64,000 nt of DNA, taken from Patagioenas fasciata. Its lineage: Eukaryota; Chordata; Aves; Columbiformes; Columbidae. A program made the translations under genes and the position numbers. Shown here one piece after another: positions 55,301-64,000 of this stretch. The first letter of the stretch is position 1. Every line of letters begins with the position of its first letter. The notes below the pieces were generated by a model. It was not told the origin of the DNA. It ran no database searches and worked only from the letters and a program-made list of their open reading frames with translations. The DNA lies in NCBI RefSeq assembly GCF_037038585.1, contig NC_092525.1, forward strand, positions 22,650,867-22,714,866, given 5' to 3'.

Positions 55301-58300
55301 AGAACAGTAGCCAAAAGAAATACGAAACTAACAAAAGTATACAACATCAGGGAAGAGATCTGGAATTGCTTTATTATTTGATGGAGCTTCATTCATCTTT
55401 AAAAAAACCTACTTATTTATGCAAATAGCAGTGAACTTTAAATGTCATAGCAATCTAGGTGCAATTCAGTTAAGAAAAGATACTTTTGAAATTATTTCAA
55501 GAGTGAAAAATATTGATTGTTGTTGTCTGTTCTTGCTTTAAGGCTATGGTGCAACTGTTGGAAACTCTGACGGGTTGTGTACGATACATCTGCACGCTGC
55601 AGGAGTGTGTGCCTCTGGAGAGTATCCGCACCCTTCCGTCCTCAGTTCTGTATGTCATAAAGAACACATTTACACACTGCAAGGTGGGTCTGTGTTAGAA
55701 GGAGAAAAAGTCTTATGCTGGTTGACTTTAAGGAAACAGTTGCTTTGTAAGAAGATCCTGTTTTGAAACAATATTATTGTCTGATTTTTTTTTTTTTTTT
55801 TTTTTAAATGTAGTTGTTAAATAGCTTACAGAAGGTACTTAGTGCACAAGTACGAAGATGGTTTTTCAGCTGTCTGCCCTGCAAATCTGACCTGGTAGTG
55901 AGAGGCACAGACTGTGCTGTTTCTGTATTTTGCATCAATGTCAGCTGGACATTCTCCTTATGAATACAGGCTCTCTGTGGCATCTGCACCGTTTTGATTG
56001 CTGCAGTATTTTGAGAGCTACAAATGGTCACCAAAATGGTGCTACTTACCTTTTTTCTCTGCAAGTTCCACAGAGGATTGAAAGTTGCCATTAGGATCTT
56101 TATGTTGGTTATGATGAGTGGCATATACCAATTTCAAATCTTCGTTTTCTTACGCAACATGAATTCCCCCTACAGCAGTGAAAATAAAACCAGGTTATTG
56201 TAAGGACACAATAGCTTTTGGTCAGCCTTTATTTTCACTTTTCAGTTTTTCTTTCTTATGGGAACATTTAGAGCAGTTCTCCATGTTGGGGCTTGAACTC
56301 AGGTGCTATACGTTTATTTAAGAATTCTGATTTTAAAGTATTAGAAAATACTTGGAATGCTACTTCCTTTGCTAACCTTTTAGTGTTTTGTTCAGAAATA
56401 TGATCTGAAGTTCATGCATCAAGGCCTAATCCGAAGCCGAAGAAAATTGCTAGAGCCAGGCAGACTCTGTTAGTTGATGAGGCTGCAGGTGAATAGTGTT
56501 TTATATTTAGCAAACAGATTGGTAGCAGAAGCTGCAGATCTGGCTGTATATTGAGTTAAAGTAGGTACATCTATGCCTTGTGCTTTTTTTTTAGTCAAAT
56601 GTGTTCGTTGTTTTCAGCATGAGAAAAATCAGGCTGTGATTCCTGAATGTTTTTTTTTTAATACCTTTTCTTCCCCATTTCCTACAGGACAGCGAATCAG
56701 TGTACTGCGGGCATCTGCACTTGATTTCTGACCTCCTACAGGCCATGTTCAAGGAAACTTACTCCCTTCAGAAGCAGTTGATGGAACTACTTGATATGAT
56801 TTCCATAGGCTCTGCTTCTACTGAAGATAACATCGCAGATATGGTGTCAGGTATATATGGATCTAACACTTTTTTTAGTCTTCCTCAGTCCTTTTTTTCT
56901 ATAGACCATACTTGAATTTTTAAAACAGTATCTGAATTTTTAAAACTGGGTTCTGAGCATGCACAGTTGCTGCTGTACTGACAAGCCTTTCAGAAGGCAG
57001 CACTTTGCTGCTTGAAATATTTCTGTTTTTTCTCCTGAAACTTTATCTCTGGGGTGGGCACATTGTGTAGGTTTGCAGGAAAGGAGCCGCACTGAACCAT
57101 TTTCCTGATTCAGTGTCAATGCATTGGTGTTCTCTAGTGTTTGTGATTGTTGCTGTTTCCCTGGGAGAGGACCATACCTGTGAAGTCAGGAATCTGATTT
57201 AACTCAGCTGTTGCTGTTACTATTTCCTCCTTAGTAATCCACACGGTGCTGGAGATATGCTCTGTCATTTCCAATATGGACCATGCTCTTCATGCCAATA
57301 CGTGGAAGTTCATAATCAAGTATGTCATTCAACTCTTTGAATTTTATTGTAATGTAAACATACTGTGATTTTAAATAACCAGCGTTTCAGTAGCTTTATG
57401 TTCAGAGTTTCAAATAAAATTGAAATGAGAACTCAATTTAGCTATTTAGCTAGTAAGTAACTTTAGAAAATTAATTTAGAAATTTAGCTAGTAAGTAGGA
57501 TTAAAGGTACTGTCAGTGAAGGTAGTTAAGAATTGTGTGTGAAGAGCAATAGAAGCTTGACTTTTTATATTACAGAGCAGAAGAAAATTTGCAACACCAT
57601 TGTCTCAATAAATAAGCTCAGGAGGCCTGACTTGCAATTTTGTAGATGTTTTTGGCTTGAGTTGTGCTGTCTTGCACTTCCATCCTGCCTCTCCTCTCTG
57701 TTTCAGTCAGGGCTATGAAGAGGGTTGTTGCCTCTAAATTTCTGGTTTCAGCATACGCGGGTGTTGCACCAGTTAGTGTTGTATAAAAACCTAAATAGGA
57801 GAATTAGTTATTTGGATTTGTACTAATGTATTGCATGATCATTTCTGACAGTTAAATATCTGATTATATTACTATCTTTTAGGCAAAGCCTGAAGCATCA
57901 TTCTCTGCTGCAGTGTCATCTGAAACACAGTGACATCTTTGGTGGCCTCTGCAAGGACACTCTCCTTTCCTTTCACTCCTGTTTGCAACTGGCTGAGCAA
58001 ATGAAGATGTCGGAGATACAGGTGAATTAAAATGCTCCCAGAGCTGCCATTGAACTTGAAGGATAGATTCTTTTTGTGATATTACTTGGAGTGGTTTGTG
58101 TTGTTGTGGTTTGGGGCTCTTTTGTTTGTTTCAATTTTGTTTGGTTTTGTTTTTGTTTTTATTTGTCAGTTTAGTTTGGTTGTTTTTACTTTATATAGGC
58201 AGAATACCTTGCTCTTTTGAAATCACATGAAAATGAGGCCCATAACTTTGTTTAGATTTGGGATGTTTTAGTGGGGAGGTGTAAATAAGTTTCCACTATA

Positions 58301-61300
58301 CTCTATGGGAATGTTTTTTTAATTTCCTAAACTGATGATATCCCCAAGTCAATCAAAAGATAATATTTCAGTTCTCAATATTGCTATAAAAATGTTGAGG
58401 CATACTAAAGATTTCCAAAGTTTTTCCCCATAGCTGCAGAGTCTGTAGAGCATCAAGTTTGAAATCAGTTTTGAACACTGTTAGCAATTTAACTTTCTTT
58501 TGTATTGTATTACTCTGTGTATTAAGTTTTAGACCTGCTTTTTTGGACAGGATGGCACTGACCTCAGGCTGTTCCAGAAGACAGTCAAACTGTGCAGGTT
58601 CTTCGCTAATTCCCTTGTACACTACACCAAGGTAGGTTTTAATACTTTGATTCTATGTTACTATTACATTTAAGCCTCTGGTCTGAAAACAGAATAATTT
58701 TGTACTGCATAATATTTTCACAATTTATGACAATAGCATCTGGGTGGTATAATTAACATTCACGCATGACCTGTGGGTAGTACATCCACCTGAATACACT
58801 CACAAGCCTAAGCAGGATTACTGCTGTGATTTAACAGAAAAAACAAGAATAATAAGCTGTCAGAAGCCATGTTACTGAGGAGTTACTAGGAGATGTCCAG
58901 TACTTACAGGCAGCCTTGAGTCAATGCAATAGTAACTTCATCCGGAAGAATTAAGCATATGAAACCTGTTGCCAGGTTTTCAGAATTGTTGCTTGTTTCA
59001 AGAATTGAAAAACATGCGGCATTAGAAGAAATTTCCATGTGGTGGTGTTGGCTCTGACACTAATTCCTGCTCTTTCCCTGGCCCTTTTACTTTGCTGCAC
59101 TTTATTTTTCTCATTATTAGAAGATGTGCTGTAAATCTACCCCTTTTAAGAATGTATGTGAAAAACTTTGCTCTCTAGGAAAAGCAGTGACAGTGCTTTC
59201 TGCATATGTTCTGCCCCATGGGTTAAAAGCAGGGGGTGATTTTTTTGTCTCAAAATGAATAGCATTGTGGCAGGATAAAACAACCTTACAGCAGCATGTA
59301 TCAGAGTGCTTCAGATTTTTTGCAGCTCTCTGTGGCTATTACAACTGTATTTACCGATTTAAAAAAAATAAACTTACAAACTTAATTGTTTACCTGCTAT
59401 ATAGTGTAACTGATCTTAAGAATACTTCTTTATTGTTTGTTTTGCACTTGCATTGTGCTGTGGATTGTTAGAACTGAAACTGGTTTTGCACTGTAGTGCT
59501 TCACACAGCAATATAGCAGAACAGAAAGAAAGTGTATTTAATCTCATATTTTACATTAAAAGAACCATTCAAAATTAATGGCTTTTGCAGGAATTTCTTT
59601 CTTTCTTCTCTGATTCATGTTCTCAGTTACATCAGCTCTTTCTTCAAATATACAGGTAAGTGAAGCACAAATAATCGATTATTGATAGTATATTAGTAAC
59701 ATCTCCATATTGCCTTCTTAAAGTTCTAAGTATTTTGACATGTAAAAATACAGTTCTTGTTCCAGAACTGTTGCTTTCTTTTGTTCATGCATGGAAATCT
59801 AAAATATTTTTTAAATAAATTGAGTATTTTTGTATGGTACCTGTTACCTTGACCCATTCTTGATCAGTGCTGTGACTGCCCAGTATTGACAAACCACTAA
59901 TATTGTTGCAATTACTTATGTAAACATTTCTTAATAAATAATGTTTATAATATGCAAATTATTTGGCTTGGACACTGGTTCTGTTTATGCAAGTTGATTT
60001 GAAAATTCTTGTTCCTAAAATCAAAATTCCTGAAGGTAGGATTTGCCCTTTGATCGACTTGCAGTGAAGCAGTCAGGCAGAGTTAGAACACTTGGAAACA
60101 AATGGTAGCATGATATTAGTCACATAACACCTCAGTAATCCTAATTCCCTTCTATTTCATGTATAACTAAACAGCCACACATACTTTTTTTTTTCCTGCC
60201 TTAAATTCTAGTGAAGGAAAACCAAGACTAAATGCAGGTGTCAGAAGCAACATTTGACAGATTGTTTCTACTTTAAGACAAAGTATGGAAGCATTTGTCC
60301 TGAAGGGAGAGAGGATTAGAAACAGATTATTGGGAAATTTTTCATAGTTTTACTGTTGCGTTTATAATCTTGTGAAGTCTCACAAAAGGACAAAGCGTAA
60401 GCTTTCTCAATGTTATGCTTATAAAGCATAACAGTCTGCAAGTGGCTTATCACTTTTCTTTCAAAAGTTCTGTTCTATTTGCTCCAGTAACGAGTAAGAA
60501 TAGAGGAAGGTGGACTCTGAAATAGAGGGCTCATTTCAGTCATTCTTTTGGAATTGAAACTGGGTTCTGTGGCAAAATGCACGCATCAGTTCACGGCGTG
60601 TTTCGCTGCAAGATCGGGTGGTTATTTTTTTACGAGTTTCCTCTTCTAACTTTACTTACCTTGTAGATATTTCTCAAGTGGAAGATTGTAAACTTTTATG
60701 CACTCAGCAAAACTGAGCAGGATTTTTGTGTAGGAAGGTAGCATTTTTACAATCACTTTATATGCTGCAAGAGTAGAAGGTTTTAATTTCATAATCTCTT
60801 TTATTTTATTCTCCTATCACTCTTTTTTTTTCTTTTATTGCCCAGGGGTTTTTTTCTCTTCAAAGAAATTGTATTTTTTTATTAGTGGCATGTGTTAAAG
60901 TAGCACAGTCACACTTATGACTGTCAAATTGTGTACAAAGCTGTTTTCTTGGCTTTTCATTGCTTGACATTTTTTGTGATTCAGTATATTTCTTCTTATA
61001 TATGTTATGTATTTTATATGCTTTTTCTGTGAGCTTGTAATGTTTTCTTTCAGCTTTTAGTAAAACATTGGATCGCGATGCTTGGCTTAAAGGTTGAATG
61101 CAGAGCTGTAACTCTCAGGCTATAATAGATATTCTAAAACGGGGAGCCTTTTCTGTTTTTTATTTCACAATAACAATGAAATAGTGAATTTGCTGAGAAT
61201 ATTAAATTTTTTTTTTGTCCCTCCCCAGCAAATTTCCTCCCAGTCTCTATGCTCCAGAGATCTTGGAAGTTCATAGAGACGAAATATCCCGGGTTTTTCT

Positions 61301-63701
61301 TGTGGCGCTGGACCCTCTGATCAACCAGCTTCTCCACTTTAGCCCTTTCATGGAGCAAGTGTTAAATGACAAGTTAGGTGAGTTTAAAATGCTATAGTAC
61401 TACGTAAGCATCTCTAAGGGATCAGGATTGATACTTTGACTTTCTGGACCACAAGCAATATTTTGTGTTGGTTTGCTTGTCTCTAATTCTTTTGTAAGCA
61501 CTATGATACAGCCAGTTGCGTGCTAACTCAGATGAATTTTATAACAGATAGTTCATGTTCCCGTTGAATGCATCCTTTCCAAATTACAGTAGATTCAATA
61601 TTAATCTGTACTGTTTTGCATCATTTCAATCCACATTTGTCACAAACTTTCAAAATAAGATTAAATTTTTCTGCTGTTCTGTTGGTGGGGGAAGACAGCT
61701 ATTGTTGCCTAAATTAAGTATATTCTGTGAAAAGTAGAATGCCTTCAAACTGGAAAATGATCAGATTGTTGCTTAAAAGACATTTTACACATTATTTACC
61801 AGGGCCATTAGCATCACATTAAAAAAAAAAATACACCTTCTACAGGTCTCCCTCCTGAGCAGCAGCTGTCCCAGTGTCTCATCCTGATTTCCATAATGGA
61901 CAAGCTGTCCTCTCAACCTGAAGAAGTACAGACTCTCTGGAACACAGGAAAAAGGTACTAAAAAAAAGTTTTTGTTGAAATTCTTCACTACAGCAATCAG
62001 TCTATATGGGCAAACAGAGGGGCTCAGCTGCTGGAGCTTCCCTTGCAACTGAATAGTAAAATTTGTCAGACTCTTGTGAATTTATATCCTTATGCTGAGA
62101 AAAACGGTGTGATGTTCAGTGCTTCAGGAGTGAAAGATACAGAGCCAGAGATGTCCATGTTTTTCAGGAAAGGAATGGTATTTAGAGTACTTCCAGGATA
62201 AGAAGAGAGATACGCACATAATTTGTTGATACTTCACAAAGTTAAAATCTTGCATTTTTGTGCCTGAACCCTCTAATAATCACCTGAATTTGTAGAAGAG
62301 GAAGGTAGTCAGGAATGTAAAAGACAAAGATTCTGTAGTACAGATGTTGCTTGCAGGATTTGGGATTTGAATCTCTGTGACCCAACTTATTTCTTTTTTC
62401 TTCTTTTTTTTTTTTTTTCTTTTTCTCTTACCCTTGGAGCAGGTCTTTGTTTTCGGCTCTCTTCTTGAGCTTCCAGCAGTGTTTTGGTGAGCTTTCTCTC
62501 CCAGTTTGTTTGCCAGAGGTGATCAGTACAGGACAGCCAGCAGTTCTCATCACCCTCTATCACTATGTCTGTGTCCACCTGTGCTCCTTTATTGCTTCCA
62601 CACTCCCATCACAGTTTCCTCAGCTGGTAAGATAGTTTTTTGCTCATTACCTCTTCAGCTTTTGTGATGCATAGGTACTATTTAAAGCAATGAGGTTATT
62701 TCTAATGATCCAGCTCTGAAGAGATGTTTAGGTAATGAAGTGGTTCTGTAGAAAGCAGCTGTGATACAGTTACATGACAGGAGTTCAGTTAGATGGCCAA
62801 TGTCACTTGTAGGAAAGGAGAAGAAGCTTCATACAAGTCTTTGAGAACATCTGATGTTGGAAATTTTTGTTGTCTTTGAGAGGAGGGCAGGTCAAGTTTT
62901 TATAGAAGTTCAGTGCTTTCTTTTAGACAGTATTCAATTTGTATTAAACTTACCTGGTTTTGTTAGTCTATTCTGTGAAGTAGTAAAGTGGCATTGAATA
63001 TTCAGAGTATGTTGTATTGTTATGATTCCAGCTAAGAACATACCATAAAATGGTAATAAGCAAATTTTGCTACTTTAGAGGAGTATTCTGTTTTAAAAGC
63101 TTTTCACTTTTTACTGCACATAGAAGGTCAAGAGCTGTCAAAAGAATTATAGCCCTAATTTAGGAGTTTTTTCCTGAATGCTACCTACCTCTTTCAGATA
63201 AAATTTACGTTCCTAAAAGAGGAAAAGGTTTTTATTTGGTTTTCAGTAAGGTGCCAGTAAAGCTGCTAAGAAAGATGGCAAGAAAATTGGCAATACATTG
63301 TGTGGGGTTTTTTTTGTTGTTGTTGTTGTGGTTTTTTTTTTTAATCATAAATTTACCTCGTGAAGGAGGGATGCACATTATGAAATGTTTTGAAAAGTGA
63401 AGGATCTTCAGCCCATTGAAATGAACATACATATACATTTAAAGGATGCAAAACTGAAGTTATAGTTGCTTGCTTAATGGGGTAACTGAATATTGATTAT
63501 GAATATGAGCTCTGAAAACATTTTAAATTGGATAAGCTGAAAATCTTACTAGGTTTGATGCTAATTAGTGAAGTGAAAGTAATAGTAGGTCTGCAATTTA
63601 CATATGTTTTCTCCTCAGGAGTACGCTCTGCTGGATGCTGTGCTGGGTTCTAGTATGATCACATCTCTGCTAGCGATGGACGCGTGGTGCTTCCTTGCCC
63701 G
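52279..63701 (+). CDS. FIRRM: FIRRM (C1orf112/FLIP) coding exons 1-14; 3' part beyond window
   Basis: Joined exons 52279-52377, 52842-52881, 53584-53672, 54883-54987, 55543-55683, 56688-56850, 57235-57319, 57883-58021, 58551-58631, 59591-59655, 61229-61377, 61846-61954, 62443-62626 and 63619-63701 give 1532 nt in one frame (510 codons plus 2 nt) with every phase matching. The product is a helical-repeat protein that binds the AAA ATPase FIGNL1 and helps dismantle RAD51/DMC1 filaments after recombination. It has also been linked to mitotic PLK1/PP1 control. Family hallmarks read directly include LCRRELPAVLPRLL, EETFFSKVLPK, SDLLQAMFKETYSLQKQLME, HANTWKFIIKQSLKH, LCRFFANSL, SKFPPSLYAPEI and SLLAMDAWCFLAR. 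Human FIRRM has 853 residues, so about 40% lies past base 64000. Intron 1 is U12-type and intron 4 has a GC donor. No frame break was seen. Confidence 0.96.
52378..52841 (+). other. FIRRM: FIRRM intron 1, U12-type AT-AC intron (464 bp)
   Basis: The 5' end is ATATCCTTT (52378-52386), an exact match to the minor-spliceosome AT-AC donor. Near the 3' end TTCTTTAAC (52825-52833) differs by one base from the branch consensus TTCCTTAAC. It is followed 8 bases later by the terminal AC (52840-52841). Joining CTC|TCT restores LPRLL-SVYQESEDW, matching the human protein, whereas no GT-AG choice does. Confidence 0.9.
52842..52881 (+). CDS. FIRRM: FIRRM exon 2 (40 nt)
   Basis: Encodes SVYQESEDWTEHI plus one base. 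It follows an AC-ending intron and is followed by the canonical donor GTAAGT. The split Arg codon is completed by exon 3. Confidence 0.9.
53584..53672 (+). CDS. FIRRM: FIRRM exon 3
   Basis: Acceptor TTGCTTTGCAG. Encodes VLRILTEMFLPHISIADLEE and then TFFSKVLPK. Donor AAG|GTATGA, phase 0. Confidence 0.95.
54883..54987 (+). CDS. FIRRM: FIRRM exon 4, GC donor
   Basis: Acceptor TTCTGACAG. Encodes 35 codons beginning TLQFFDNLMYELSSEAKG and ending CSTVRNLLQ. The donor is CTACAG|GCAAGT, the ideal GC-type donor. The human protein also breaks here (NILQ/TMVQ), and no GT site in frame offers an alternative. Confidence 0.94.
55543..55683 (+). CDS. FIRRM: FIRRM exon 5
   Basis: Acceptor TTGCTTTAAG. Encodes 47 codons beginning AMVQLLETLTGCVRYICTLQ and ending NTFTHCK. 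Donor AAG|GTGGGT, phase 0. Confidence 0.95.
55785..55805. repeat. Poly-T run (T21) in FIRRM intron 5
   Basis: Twenty-one consecutive T, about 100 bases after exon 5 of FIRRM. No retroposon body was recognised beside it. Confidence 0.9.
56688..56850 (+). CDS. FIRRM: FIRRM exon 6
   Basis: Acceptor TTTCCTACAG. Encodes DSESVYCGHLHLISDLLQAM, then FKETYSLQKQLMELLDM and an acidic stretch to ADMVS plus one base. Donor TCAG|GTATAT. Confidence 0.95.
57235..57319 (+). CDS. FIRRM: FIRRM exon 7
   Basis: Acceptor CCTCCTTAG. Completes a Val codon and encodes IHTVLEICSVISNMDHALHA and then NTWKFII plus two bases. Donor AA|GTATGT. Confidence 0.95.
57444..57497. repeat. Two-copy direct repeat, 38-bp period
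   Basis: ATTTAGCTAGTAAGTA occurs at 57444-57459 and again at 57482-57497 in FIRRM intron 7. It is a small local duplication. Confidence 0.8.
57883..58021 (+). CDS. FIRRM: FIRRM exon 8
   Basis: Acceptor ATCTTTTAG. Completes Lys and encodes QSLKHHSLLQCHLKHSDIFG through LSFHSCLQLAEQMKMSEIQ. Donor CAG|GTGAAT, phase 0. Confidence 0.95.
58551..58631 (+). CDS. FIRRM: FIRRM exon 9
   Basis: Acceptor TTTTTTGGACAG. Encodes 27 codons, DGTDLRLFQKTVKLCRFFAN then SLVHYTK. Donor AAG|GTAGGT, phase 0. Confidence 0.95.
59591..59655 (+). CDS. FIRRM: FIRRM exon 10
   Basis: Acceptor GGCTTTTGCAG. Encodes EFLSFFSDSCSQLHQLFLQI, then Tyr plus two bases of a Ser codon. Donor ACAG|GTAAGT. Confidence 0.95.
59656..61228 (+). 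other. FIRRM intron 10 (1.6 kb), the longest FIRRM intron in the window
   Basis: AT-rich intron without recognised exon or mobile element. The other FIRRM introns (about 0.4-1.2 kb each) also hold only AT-rich sequence and short homopolymers. Confidence 0.75.
61229..61377 (+). CDS. FIRRM: FIRRM exon 11
   Basis: Acceptor TCCCTCCCCAG. Encodes (S)KFPPSLYAPEILEVHRDE, then the helix ISRVFLVALDPLINQLLHF through MEQVLNDKL. Donor TTAG|GTGAGT. Confidence 0.96.
61846..61954 (+). CDS. FIRRM: FIRRM exon 12
   Basis: Acceptor ACACCTTCTACAG. Encodes GLPPEQQLSQCLILISIMDK and then LSSQPEEVQTLWNTGK plus two bases. Donor AAAAG|GTACTA, a rather weak match. Confidence 0.93.
62443..62626 (+). CDS. FIRRM: FIRRM exon 13
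   Basis: Acceptor TACCCTTGGAGCAG after a long pyrimidine tract. Encodes SLFSALFLSFQQCFGELSLP through QPAVLITLYHYVCVHLCSFI to QFPQL. Donor CTG|GTAAGA, phase 0. Confidence 0.94.
63619..63701 (+). CDS. FIRRM: FIRRM exon 14
   Basis: Acceptor TTTCTCCTCAG. Encodes EYALLDAVLGSSMITSLLAM and then DAWCFLA plus two bases (CG) of an Arg codon. Donor CG|GTAAGA. The next exon lies past the window end. Confidence 0.95.
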
Positions 63702-64000
63702 GTAAGATGTTTTTATTACAGGTCAGGCAGGATTTCCACAGATCCTGTTAGTTCTGTTCTTGTACATAATTCCTCGAGAGAGATTTTTTATTAAGACAAA
63801 ATTGTCCCAGAAATGGATTATTTTCAGATATAGAGCATATTTTTGAAAGTTAGGAGCAGAAATGGCTTAGTCATTTTTACATTCATGCAATTAAGGGGAA
63901 TGTACCTTTTCTATTATTTAATAATATTTTTTTTTTTGCAATGGTTCTCTCACATAGAAAGTATGTGCATATGAAATTTAAGTATGTTAGAGGAAATGGT

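Overview
The window is nuclear DNA of a bird. The evidence is several copies and fragments of the CR1 retroposon, spliced genes with GT-AG introns, CpG-island promoters in AT-rich surroundings, and proteins that match vertebrate families closely. I cannot name the species. There is no prokaryotic, viral or CRISPR content. Most open frames are chance frames in introns or GC-rich promoter DNA.

Region 1 (about 1-35,150, minus strand) is the 5' part of OSBPL9 (ORP9, an oxysterol-binding-protein-related lipid transfer protein). Exons 1-4 lie at 34,732-34,622, 25,965-25,915, 22,100-22,022 and 9,807-9,731. They encode residues 1-106, essentially the whole PH domain, and the rest of the gene lies beyond base 1. 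The main CpG-island promoter is at about 33.9-35.15 kb. A second CpG island at 6.6-7.44 kb lies just after the PH-domain exons. On the gene strand it holds a strong-context ATG three codons before a good splice donor in the right phase. I read it as the promoter and first exon of a short form without the PH domain (ORP9S-like).

Region 2 (about 35.15-50.35 kb) is an intergenic gap with three CR1 pieces and simple repeats. I found no gene in it.

Region 3 (50.35-52.2 kb, minus strand) is METTL18, the histidine methyltransferase of ribosomal protein L3. It is one coding block, but as written it carries two +1 frameshifts, both in homopolymers (A5 and T8 on the coding strand). They stop the protein after 214 codons, while the sequence downstream still matches the family. 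It is either a recently broken gene or a local sequence error.

Region 4 (52.0 kb to the end, plus strand) is FIRRM (C1orf112/FLIP), the partner of the FIGNL1 ATPase in RAD51 removal. It is transcribed head-to-head with METTL18 from a shared CpG island with an NRF1-type palindrome. Fourteen consecutive coding exons with matching phases can be placed (510 codons plus 2 nt), and the gene runs off the right edge. Its first coding intron has the full signature of a minor-spliceosome (U12) AT-AC intron: ATATCCTTT at the 5' end, a branch site close to TTCCTTAAC, and an AC end. Two introns in the window, OSBPL9 after exon 4 and FIRRM after exon 4, begin with GC instead of GT.

The three genes have unrelated jobs: lipid transfer at membrane contacts, ribosomal protein methylation, and recombination control. 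OSBPL9 lies in human 1p32 and METTL18/FIRRM in human 1q24, so the gap between them marks a difference in gene order between birds and humans.
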